Below, piece after piece: positions 1-5,584 of a stretch of DNA of 24,275 nt. The notes beneath the pieces are model-generated. The model made no database searches. It had not been told where the DNA came from and saw only the letters and a list, made by a program, of their open reading frames with translations. The DNA comes from JBBSTY01 sp038235385 (GTDB lineage: Bacteria; Actinomycetota; Acidimicrobiia; Acidimicrobiales; Acidimicrobilacustridaceae), in the NCBI GenBank assembly GCA_038235385.1, contig JBBSTY010000054.1:1-24275 (forward strand), read 5' to 3'. Position 1 is the stretch's first letter. Every line of letters starts with the position of its first letter. Made by a program: the position numbers and the translations under genes.

Positions 1-806
1 ACCTGGCCGACTTCAACCGCATCGCCGCCCGGGTCCCGCACATCGCCGACATGAAGCCCCACGGCAAGTACCACATGACCGACCTCGACCGCATCGGTGG
101 CGTTCCGGTCGTGATGCGCGAGCTCCTCGACGCCGGGCTCATCCACGGCGACTGCCTCACCGTCACCGGCAAGACCGTGGCCGAGAACCTCGCCGCCATC
201 GATCCGCCCACGCCCGACGGCGACGTCGTGCACGCGCTCACCGACCCCATCCACGTGGTCGGCGGCATCGCCGTGCTCACCGGGTCGCTCGCCCCGAAGG
301 GCTCGGTCGTCAAGGTGGCGGGCATCGACTTCGACACCTTCGAGGGCAACGCCCGCGTGTTCGACGGCGAGGCGGCGGCCATGGACGAGATCCTGGCCGG
401 CAAGATCAACGCCGGCGACGTGGTCGTCATCCGCTACGAGGGCCCCAAAGGCGGCCCAGGCATGCGCGAGATGTTGGCGGTCACCGGCGCCATGAAGGGC
501 GCGGGCCGTGGCGGCGACGCCGCGCTCATCACCGACGGTCGCTTCTCGGGAGGCACCCATGGCTTCTGCATCGGGCACGTGGCCCCCGAGGCCGTCGACG
601 GTGGTCCCATCGCCTTCGTGGCCGACGGCGACCGCATCCTCATCGACACCGTGAACCACACGATCGACCTCCTCGTCGAGCCCGCCGAGCTCGAGGCCCG
701 CAGGGCCGACTGGAAGAAGCCCGAGCCCCGCTACCCCCACGGCGTGCTGGCCAAGTACGCCAAGCTCGCCCAGGGCGCCGAGAAGGGCGCCATCACCGAG
801 GCGTGA
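1..806 (+). CDS. ilvD: Dihydroxy-acid dehydratase, C-terminal part (5' end outside window)
   Basis: The reading frame is open from base 3 to the stop at 804-806, so about 267 C-terminal residues are present of a family that usually has 550-620; the start lies before the window. IlvD dehydrates 2,3-dihydroxy-isovalerate and 2,3-dihydroxy-3-methylvalerate to the 2-keto acids in valine/isoleucine synthesis, in the cytosol, using an Fe-S cluster and Mg2+. Visible family motifs are DMKPHGKYHM near the left edge, the stretch around GGIAVLTGSLAPKGSVVK, the KGGPGMREML block and the highly conserved TDGRFSGGTHGFCIGH block, whose serine is the proposed catalytic base. The internal ATG at base 51 is not the start, because conserved IlvD sequence (DFNRIAARVPHIAD) precedes it in frame. 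The gene ends 13 bases before the convergent PAP2 gene and lies upstream of ilvBNC, in the same direction but in a separate unit. Identification is firm. Confidence 0.96.
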   Translation, partial: LADFNRIAARVPHIADMKPHGKYHMTDLDRIGGVPVVMRELLDAGLIHGDCLTVTGKTVAENLAAIDPPTPDGDVVHALTDPIHVVGGIAVLTGSLAPKGSVVKVAGIDFDTFEGNARVFDGEAAAMDEILAGKINAGDVVVIRYEGPKGGPGMREMLAVTGAMKGAGRGGDAALITDGRFSGGTHGFCIGHVAPEAVDGGPIAFVADGDRILIDTVNHTIDLLVEPAELEARRADWKKPEPRYPHGVLAKYAKLAQGAEKGAITEA

Positions 807-819
807 CCCCCCGAGGGCG

Positions 820-1482
820 TCAGGTGGTGGTCGGGTGGGCCCGCCTGGTCACGAGCCGGTTGTCGACGAACCTCGCGGTCTCGCCGACGAGGACACCGGT
901 CGCGGCTCCGCCGATGACGTCGAGGGGCAGGTGCGCGCCCACGTGGAGGCGGGCCAGCGCCACGATCACCGCCAGCGACCACGGCACCGCCCGCCACCGA
1001 CCCGTCAGGTGGGGTGCGACCACGGTGGCCAGCGCGAACGAGACCGCGCTGTGGCCCGACACGAAGCCGTAGCCGGCGTCGATCGAGCCCCGGAGCGTCA
1101 CCGTGATCCCCTCGGCGGCCGGCCGACCCCGCTCGATCAGGTCCTTGATGATCCGCGCCACGAACCAGGCGATGGTCGGGGTGACGGCGAACTCGAGCGC
1201 CAGCCGCGGTCGGCGCATGGCCCAGCCGATCACCAGGCCGACCACTGCGGCGAGCCCGACCGTGCCGAGCTGCATCACCGGCCACGAGGGTGCCTCGAGC
1301 CACGACGGGAGGCCGTTGACCCAACCGAAGACCCGGGCCTCGACCACCGACACCCCGCGCCACGCGGCCAGCGTGCTCAGCGCCAGCACCGCCGCGGCGG
1401 CACCGATGCGGAAGGTGTCGGCGCGCGCCCAGGAGCCCGACAGCTCGGCGCCATCACCCCGTCCCACTCGCTCACCGCGCAC
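820..1482 (-). CDS. PAP2-family membrane phosphatase
   Basis: A 220-residue protein with the complete phosphatidic-acid phosphatase type 2 signature: K113-x6-R120-P121 (KDLIERGRP), S142-G-H144-S (VSGHS) and R178-x5-H184-x3-D188 (RLHVGAHLPLD). Several hydrophobic segments (about 25-42, 72-90, 98-112, 145-157, 167-178, 188-203) give the usual polytopic membrane topology. Members dephosphorylate lipid phosphates such as phosphatidate or undecaprenyl pyrophosphate; the substrate here cannot be told from sequence. The start is a GTG at 1482 with no Shine-Dalgarno sequence. A TAACGT box lies six bases upstream, so a leaderless message starting at the GTG is likely. The gene is inserted in reverse orientation between ilvD and ilvBNC and has no evident partner. 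Confidence 0.88.
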   Translation of the reverse strand: MRGERVGRGDGAELSGSWARADTFRIGAAAAVLALSTLAAWRGVSVVEARVFGWVNGLPSWLEAPSWPVMQLGTVGLAAVVGLVIGWAMRRPRLALEFAVTPTIAWFVARIIKDLIERGRPAAEGITVTLRGSIDAGYGFVSGHSAVSFALATVVAPHLTGRWRAVPWSLAVIVALARLHVGAHLPLDVIGGAATGVLVGETARFVDNRLVTRRAHPTTT

Positions 1483-1488
1483 CCGGCG

Positions 1489-1494
1489 ACGTTA
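1489..1494 (-). promoter_or_regulatory. Probable -10 box for the PAP2 gene
   Basis: On the minus strand this reads TAACGT, matching the TAnnnT core of actinobacterial housekeeping -10 boxes. Transcription would begin about six to seven bases downstream, at or next to the GTG start codon at 1482, predicting a leaderless message. No good -35 box is visible. Inference from motif and spacing only. Confidence 0.4.
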
Positions 1495-1626
1495 GCCACG
1501 CCGACCTCGCCGGCGGGAACGTCCGGGTACCGGCGACGCGGCGCGCTCGACCCGGTTGCCACGCTCGCGACGCGGCGCCGGGCGTGTCGCCCCGATGCGT
1601 CGAACCCGGCCCGATGCCGATCCAGG

Positions 1627-1656
1627 TTGCCAGTCGCACGGCGATGGTGGCATCCT
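1627..1656 (+). promoter_or_regulatory. Candidate promoter of the ilvBNC leader transcript
   Basis: TTGCCA (1627-1632) matches the -35 consensus at five of six positions. It is followed after 18 bases by CATCCT (1651-1656), which keeps the important A2 and T6 of the -10 box. The expected start point, about 7 bases on, falls on the GTG of the leader ORF at 1664. Position and spacing fit a leaderless leader peptide. The -10 is weak, so confidence is moderate. Confidence 0.45.
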
Positions 1657-1663
1657 GTCCTGC

Positions 1664-1708
1664 GTGCATCCCACCTCGCCGACGATCCTCCTCGTAGTAC
1701 GCAACTAG
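1664..1708 (+). CDS. ilv attenuator leader peptide (14 aa)
   Basis: GTG-initiated ORF of 14 codons ending in TAG, reading MHPTSPTILLVVRN. It carries a run of Ile-Leu-Leu-Val-Val, the three amino acids made by the pathway controlled downstream, with both valines encoded by GTA, a codon expected to be scarce in DNA of this composition. No Shine-Dalgarno sequence precedes it, but a promoter-like pair places the transcription start at the GTG, and leaderless leader peptides are known in actinobacterial amino-acid operons. The stop codon abuts an 8-bp hairpin and then a terminator before ilvB at 1920. By analogy with known ilv attenuators, ribosome stalling at these codons when charged Ile, Leu or Val tRNAs are scarce would favour read-through into ilvBNC. 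The function is inferred from codon content and position. Confidence 0.8.
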   Translation: MHPTSPTILLVVRN

Positions 1709-1736
1709 CACACGCCGTCACTTCCGCCGCGTGTGC
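1708..1736 (+). promoter_or_regulatory. Leader hairpin (pause/anti-terminator element)
   Basis: Perfect 8-bp stem, GCACACGC (1708-1715) with GCGTGTGC (1729-1736), 13-nt loop. It begins on the last base of the leader peptide's stop codon and ends two bases before the terminator stem. A ribosome resting on the stop codon would cover its 5' arm, whereas one stalled earlier on the Val/Ile codons could leave much of it free. This is the usual position of the ribosome-sensing hairpin in attenuators. Confidence 0.6.
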
Positions 1737-1738
1737 CC

Positions 1739-1772
1739 TCGACCTCCCCAACCGGGAGGTCGATTCTGTTTT
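1739..1772 (+). terminator. Intrinsic terminator of the ilvBNC attenuator
   Basis: Perfect 10-bp stem TCGACCTCCC (1739-1748) / GGGAGGTCGA (1754-1763) with a 5-nt loop, followed by the U-rich tail TTCTGTTTT (1764-1772), which is conspicuous in this G+C-rich DNA. It lies between a leader peptide rich in Ile/Leu/Val codons and ilvB, with no other gene in front of it to terminate. It is therefore best read as the regulated terminator of an attenuator. Confidence 0.82.
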
Positions 1773-1919
1773 CCGGTCGGGTGCGTGCGCATCCTGGGAT
1801 CGGAACCAGGTCGGCCGCCTCCCGGAGCCGACCGCCGTCACCCAGCACCCCGACCCGATGCCGCAGAACCGGGTCACCCCGACACCACCAGCCAGCGCAG
1901 CAACCGACAGAGGACAGCC
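1773..1919 (+). other. Structured leader between attenuator and ilvB
   Basis: No convincing gene is seen here. Two short inverted repeats could fold in read-through RNA: GGTCGGC (1809-1815) with GCCGACC (1827-1833), and GACCCG (1852-1857) with CGGGTC (1870-1875). The segment 1775-1790 could also pair with 1729-1744 (15 of 16 positions, four of them G-U), across the attenuator terminator. A Shine-Dalgarno-like AGAGGA precedes the ilvB ATG. An extension of the ilvB frame upstream through this stretch is open, but its proline/arginine-rich translation does not resemble an IlvB N-terminus. Confidence 0.45.
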
Positions 1920-3671
1920 ATGAAGATCACCGGGAAGACCAACGGGGGCTCCGCCCTGATCCAGGCCCTCGAGAACGAGGGCGTCGACACCATCTTCGGC
2001 CTGCCGGGCGGCGCGATCCTCCCGGTGTACGACCCGATCATCGACTCGCCGATCCGCCACATCCTCGTGCGTCACGAGCAGGGTGCCGGCCACATGGCCG
2101 AGGGGTACGCCCATGCCACCGGTCGTCCGGGCGTGGCCATGGTGACCAGCGGCCCGGCCGCCACCAACGTCGTCACGCCGCTGGCCGACGCGTACATGGA
2201 CTCGGTGCCGCTCGTCATGATCACCGGCCAGGTGCCGTACTCGGCCATCGGGACCGACGCCTTCCAGGAGTGCGACACCACCGGGATCACCATGCCGGTC
2301 ACCAAGCACAACTTCCTGGTCACCGAGGCCCAGGACATCCCGCGCATCGTCCACGAGGCGTTCCACATCGCCACGACCGGCCGTCCGGGCCCCGTGCTCA
2401 TCGACGTCCCCAAGGACATCGTCGACCCGCAGAACCCGCGTTCGGCGATGGAGTGGTACGACCCGGGCCCCATCGACCTGCCTGGCTACCGACCGCTCAC
2501 CAACGGCGACCCGAAGCTCATCCGCCGAGCGGCCGAGCTGATGATGCGGGCCGAACGCCCGGTCATCTACGCGGGAGGCGGGATTCTCAAGGCACGGGCG
2601 TCGGCCGCGCTGAAGGAGCTGGCCGAGCTCTGCGACCTCCACGTCGTCACCACCCTGATGGCCCGGGGCGCGTTCCCCGACGACCACCCCCTGTGCCTCG
2701 GCATGCCGGGCATGCACGGCAACTACACGGCGGTCACCGCCATCCAGGAGTGCGACCTGCTCATCGCGCTGGGCAGCCGCTTCGACGATCGCGTGACGGG
2801 CAAGGTGTCCGACTTCGCGCCGCACGCCGAGGTGATCCACGTCGACATCGACGCCGCCGAGCTGGGCAAGGTCCGCGTCCCCGAGGTCGGCATCGCCGGT
2901 GACTGCCGCTTGGTGATCGAGGAGCTCGTCACCGCCCTGCGCGACCTCGGCGCTCCCGAGAACCTGCCCGACCGCCAGGCCTGGCGCTCCACCATCTCGG
3001 GCTGGCGCGAGACCTACCCGCTGGTCTACGAGATGTCCGAACCCGGCGACCTCCTCAAGCCGCAGTACGTGCTCGAGCAGCTCCGCGACAACACCCCCGA
3101 CGACTGCATCGTCGCCTCGGGCGTCGGTCAGCACCAGATGTGGACCAGCCAGTACTGGAAGTTCAACCACCCCAACACCTGGGTGAACTCCGGCGGTCTG
3201 GGCACCATGGGGTTCGCCGTTCCGGCCGCCATCGGCGCCAAGGTCGGTCGTCCCGATCGGATGGTGTGGGCCGTCGACGGCGACGGCTGCTTCCAGATGA
3301 CCGCGCAGGAGCTCGTCACCGCGGCCACCGAGCGCATCCCGGTCAAGATCGCCATCTTGAACAACGCCTACCTCGGCATGGTGCGCCAGTGGCAGGAGAT
3401 GTTCTACGACGAGCGCTACTCCGAGGTGTACCTGTCGCCGGACCTGCCCGACTACAAGATGTGGGCCGAGGCGATGGGCTGCGTCGGCATGCGGGTCGAG
3501 TCGCCCGACGAGGTCCTCCCGGCGATCGAGAAGGCCAACGGGATCGACGATCGCCCGGTCGTCATCGACTTCCGCACCGACGCCCGCGAGAAGGTGTACC
3601 CGATGGTGCCGTCGGGCCGTTCGAACAGCGACATCGTGGTCGGCCCCGGCCAGGGCGACGGAGGACACTGA
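1920..3671 (+). CDS. ilvB: Acetolactate (acetohydroxyacid) synthase, large catalytic subunit
   Basis: A 584-residue thiamine-diphosphate enzyme that condenses pyruvate with a second pyruvate or 2-oxobutyrate, the first common step of valine, leucine and isoleucine synthesis. The N-terminal Pyr domain carries the catalytic glutamate E53 in RHEQGAGHMAEGYA. A central FAD/Rossmann domain lies at about 190-350. The C-terminal PP domain has the ThDP motif G454-D-G456 running to N481-N482 (29 residues). The length is normal for the family. The ATG at 1920 is chosen because conserved sequence begins at once (ALIQALENEGVDTIFGLPGG) and AGAGGA lies just upstream; the in-frame GTG at 1731 would add 63 non-homologous residues. 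The gene is followed after two bases by ilvN, whose Shine-Dalgarno lies inside the ilvB end. Expression is probably controlled by the upstream attenuator. Confidence 0.97.
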   Translation: MKITGKTNGGSALIQALENEGVDTIFGLPGGAILPVYDPIIDSPIRHILVRHEQGAGHMAEGYAHATGRPGVAMVTSGPAATNVVTPLADAYMDSVPLVMITGQVPYSAIGTDAFQECDTTGITMPVTKHNFLVTEAQDIPRIVHEAFHIATTGRPGPVLIDVPKDIVDPQNPRSAMEWYDPGPIDLPGYRPLTNGDPKLIRRAAELMMRAERPVIYAGGGILKARASAALKELAELCDLHVVTTLMARGAFPDDHPLCLGMPGMHGNYTAVTAIQECDLLIALGSRFDDRVTGKVSDFAPHAEVIHVDIDAAELGKVRVPEVGIAGDCRLVIEELVTALRDLGAPENLPDRQAWRSTISGWRETYPLVYEMSEPGDLLKPQYVLEQLRDNTPDDCIVASGVGQHQMWTSQYWKFNHPNTWVNSGGLGTMGFAVPAAIGAKVGRPDRMVWAVDGDGCFQMTAQELVTAATERIPVKIAILNNAYLGMVRQWQEMFYDERYSEVYLSPDLPDYKMWAEAMGCVGMRVESPDEVLPAIEKANGIDDRPVVIDFRTDAREKVYPMVPSGRSNSDIVVGPGQGDGGH

Positions 3672-3673
3672 TC

Positions 3674-4219
3674 ATGATGACCGCCAAGGACGCCCCCGAA
3701 CCCCGCCTGCACATCCTGTCGGTGCTCGTCGAGAACCGCGCCGGCGTCCTCACCCGTGTCGCCGGGCTGTTCGCCCGGCGCGGCTTCAACATCCACTCGC
3801 TCGCGGTCGCCCCCAACGACGACGACCGGTTCTCGCGGATCTCGATGGTGGTCGACGTGCAGTCCGCCCCGCTCGAGCAGATGATCAAGCAGCTCGACAA
3901 GCTCATCAACGTCATCGAGATCGACGAGCTCGCGCCGCACGAGGCGGTGTCGCGCGAGCTCCTGGTGGCCACCGTCTCCGCGCCGCCCGACGTGCGCAGC
4001 CAGGTGATCGAGTTGGTGCAGATCTTCGAGGGTCGCGTCCTCAACGTCGGGCAGGAGTCGATCCTCGTCTCGCTCGACGGCGCGCCCGAGAAGCTCGACG
4101 ACTTCGAGCGCCTGCTGCGGCCCTACGGGATCGAGGCCATGCAGCGCACCGGCCGGGTGGCGCTGCCGCGGCTGCACCAGCGCGCCGCGCTCGGTGTGGT
4201 CGACAACCGGGCGTCCTGA
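3674..4219 (+). CDS. ilvN: Acetolactate synthase, small regulatory subunit
   Basis: 181 residues, typical for the family. The N-terminal ACT domain (about 12-85) is recognisable by HILSVLVENRAGVLTRVAGL and RGFNIHSLAV, the elements that bind valine and mediate feedback inhibition of the IlvB-IlvN holoenzyme. The C-terminal ALS_ss_C domain follows (about 95-170, containing VIELVQIFEGRVLNVG and LEDFERLLRPYGI-like sequence). The start ATG at 3674 is two bases after the ilvB stop, with GGAGGA (3660-3665) eight bases upstream; a second ATG at 3677 is less well spaced. The tight coupling to ilvB suits a fixed subunit ratio. A strong hairpin and a 109-base gap separate it from ilvC. Confidence 0.95.
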   Translation: MMTAKDAPEPRLHILSVLVENRAGVLTRVAGLFARRGFNIHSLAVAPNDDDRFSRISMVVDVQSAPLEQMIKQLDKLINVIEIDELAPHEAVSRELLVATVSAPPDVRSQVIELVQIFEGRVLNVGQESILVSLDGAPEKLDDFERLLRPYGIEAMQRTGRVALPRLHQRAALGVVDNRAS

Positions 4220-4231
4220 GCGCCGTTCGCA

Positions 4232-4253
4232 CCCGGGCGCCTTCGCGCCCGGG
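4232..4253 (+). promoter_or_regulatory. Intergenic hairpin between ilvN and ilvC
   Basis: Perfect 9-bp stem CCCGGGCGC (4232-4240) / GCGCCCGGG (4245-4253) closing a CTTC tetraloop, 12 bases after the ilvN stop. No U-tract follows, so it is more likely an mRNA-stabilising or processing hairpin, or a weak partial terminator, than a full stop. It could set a different expression level for ilvC than for ilvBN. The structure is seen; the role is inferred. Confidence 0.5.
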
Positions 4254-4328
4254 CCACGGGCCGAAATGGCGCCTCTCGCCGTTCGCGCCCACAATCAACC
4301 AGCAGAAATCGCCGAGAAGGGAACCTCC

Positions 4329-5360
4329 GTGGCCAACGTGTACTACGAGTCAGACGCCGATCGGTCGTTGATCGCCGACCGCAAGGTCGCCATCATCGGA
4401 TACGGATCGCAGGGCCATGCCCACGCGCTGAACCTGAAGGAGTCGGGCATCGACGTGCGCGTCGGTCTCCGCGAGGGTTCCGGCTCGAAGGCCAAGGCCG
4501 AAGCGGCCGGCCTGAAGGTGCAGTCGATCGCCGACGCCACCGCCGAGGCCGACCTCGTCATGGTCCTGGCGCCCGACACCGAGCAGAAGTCCATCTACGA
4601 CGCCGAGATCGCCCCGAACCTCTCCGACGGCGACGCGCTGTTCTTCGCCCACGGCTTCAACGTCCGCTTCGATCGCATCAAGGCGCCGGCCGGGGTGGAT
4701 GTCGCCATGGTGGCCCCCAAGGGGCCGGGTCACCTCGTGCGGCGCACCTACGAGGAGGGCGGCGGCACGCCGTGTCTCATCGCGGTGGCCCAGGACGCCA
4801 CCGGCAACGCCAAGGGCGTGGCCCTGGCCTACGCCGATGCCATCGGTGGCACCAAGGCCGGCGTGCTCGAGACCACCTTCGAGGAGGAGACCGAGACCGA
4901 CCTGTTCGGTGAGCAGGTCGTGCTCTGCGGTGGCGTCACCGCCCTCGTGCAGGCCGGGTTCGAGACCCTCGTCGAAGCCGGGTACCAGCCCGAGTCGGCG
5001 TACTTCGAGTGCCTTCACGAGCTGAAGCTCATCGTCGACCTGATGTACGAGCAGGGCATCGGCGGCATGCGCTTCTCCATCTCCGACACCGCCGAGTACG
5101 GCGACCTCACGCGTGGGCCGCGGATCATCAGCCCCGACGTGAAGGCCGAGATGAAGGTCATCCTGGGTGAGATCCAGTCCGGGGCGTTCGCCGAGGAGTG
5201 GATCGCCGAGAGCGAGGCCGGCCGTCCCAACTTCAACGCGCTGGAGAAGAAGGGCCACGACCACCCGATCGAGAAGGTCGGCGCCGAGCTGCGCGAGATG
5301 ATGCCGTGGATCTCCGCGGGCAAGACCAAGGTCCAGGAGGCGTCGGGCGGCCAAGGCTGA
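4329..5360 (+). CDS. ilvC: Ketol-acid reductoisomerase (class I, NADPH-type)
   Basis: A 343-residue class I (short) KARI that isomerises and reduces acetolactate or acetohydroxybutyrate to the dihydroxy acids, the step between IlvBN and IlvD. The Rossmann motif GYGSQGHA is at 24-31. The following loop, LREGSGSK, contains serines that in this family contact the 2'-phosphate of NADPH, so NADPH use is inferred. VAPKGPGHLVR and ETDLFGEQVVLCGG supply the Mg2+/substrate site of the C-terminal helical domain. The GTG at 4329 is preferred because homology begins immediately (NVYYESDADRSLI) and AAGGGA lies upstream. An upstream extension to 4194 would overlap ilvN and has no family similarity. It is the last gene of the ilvBNC unit and is followed by a 13-bp hairpin. 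Confidence 0.96.
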   Translation: MANVYYESDADRSLIADRKVAIIGYGSQGHAHALNLKESGIDVRVGLREGSGSKAKAEAAGLKVQSIADATAEADLVMVLAPDTEQKSIYDAEIAPNLSDGDALFFAHGFNVRFDRIKAPAGVDVAMVAPKGPGHLVRRTYEEGGGTPCLIAVAQDATGNAKGVALAYADAIGGTKAGVLETTFEEETETDLFGEQVVLCGGVTALVQAGFETLVEAGYQPESAYFECLHELKLIVDLMYEQGIGGMRFSISDTAEYGDLTRGPRIISPDVKAEMKVILGEIQSGAFAEEWIAESEAGRPNFNALEKKGHDHPIEKVGAELREMMPWISAGKTKVQEASGGQG

Positions 5361-5394
5361 CCCGATCTCGCACCGGTGCGCCGGTGCGCTCGTC

Positions 5395-5426
5395 ACGGAG
5401 GGTCCGGCATCGACCGGACCCTCCGT
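5395..5426 (+). terminator. Hairpin terminator after ilvC
   Basis: Perfect 13-bp stem ACGGAGGGTCCGG (5395-5407) / CCGGACCCTCCGT (5414-5426) with a 6-nt loop, 34 bases after the ilvC stop. The downstream tail (CGCGTCTCG) is only weakly U-rich, which is common in high-GC actinobacteria. It probably ends the ilvBNC transcript. Confidence 0.7.
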
Positions 5427-5538
5427 CGCGTCTCGCACCTGATCGCCGGTGCGGTGGGGCCCATGGGCCCGATGACCCAGAAATTCGCCGTCCGGGCGGC
5501 CCGGGTCCTTGACGTCGCTCCGTCGCTGCCGATGTACC

Positions 5539-5544
5539 TACGGT
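5539..5544 (+). promoter_or_regulatory. Candidate -10 box for the ATPase gene
   Basis: TACGGT (5539-5544) fits TAnnnT and would start transcription near 5551, giving a 5' leader of about 34 bases with a good ribosome site. A TTGACG at 5509-5514 is too far away (24 bases) to be its -35 by normal rules. Support is weak. Confidence 0.3.
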
Positions 5545-5584
5545 GCGCCACTTGACAGGGGTGCCGCGACACGAGGAGCAGGAT

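Noticed and set aside
1731..1919. N-terminal extension of ilvB to the GTG at 1731
   Set aside because: The extra 63 residues are Pro/Arg-rich and unrelated to IlvB, and they would be encoded across the terminator hairpin. The ATG at 1920 has a ribosome site and starts the conserved domain.
1377..3668. 763-codon open frame on the minus strand across ilvB
   Set aside because: It is antisense to ilvB, is rich in His/Asp/Val/Arg/Gly as expected from reverse-complement reading of high-GC coding DNA, has no ribosome site or family motif, and also runs through the attenuator.
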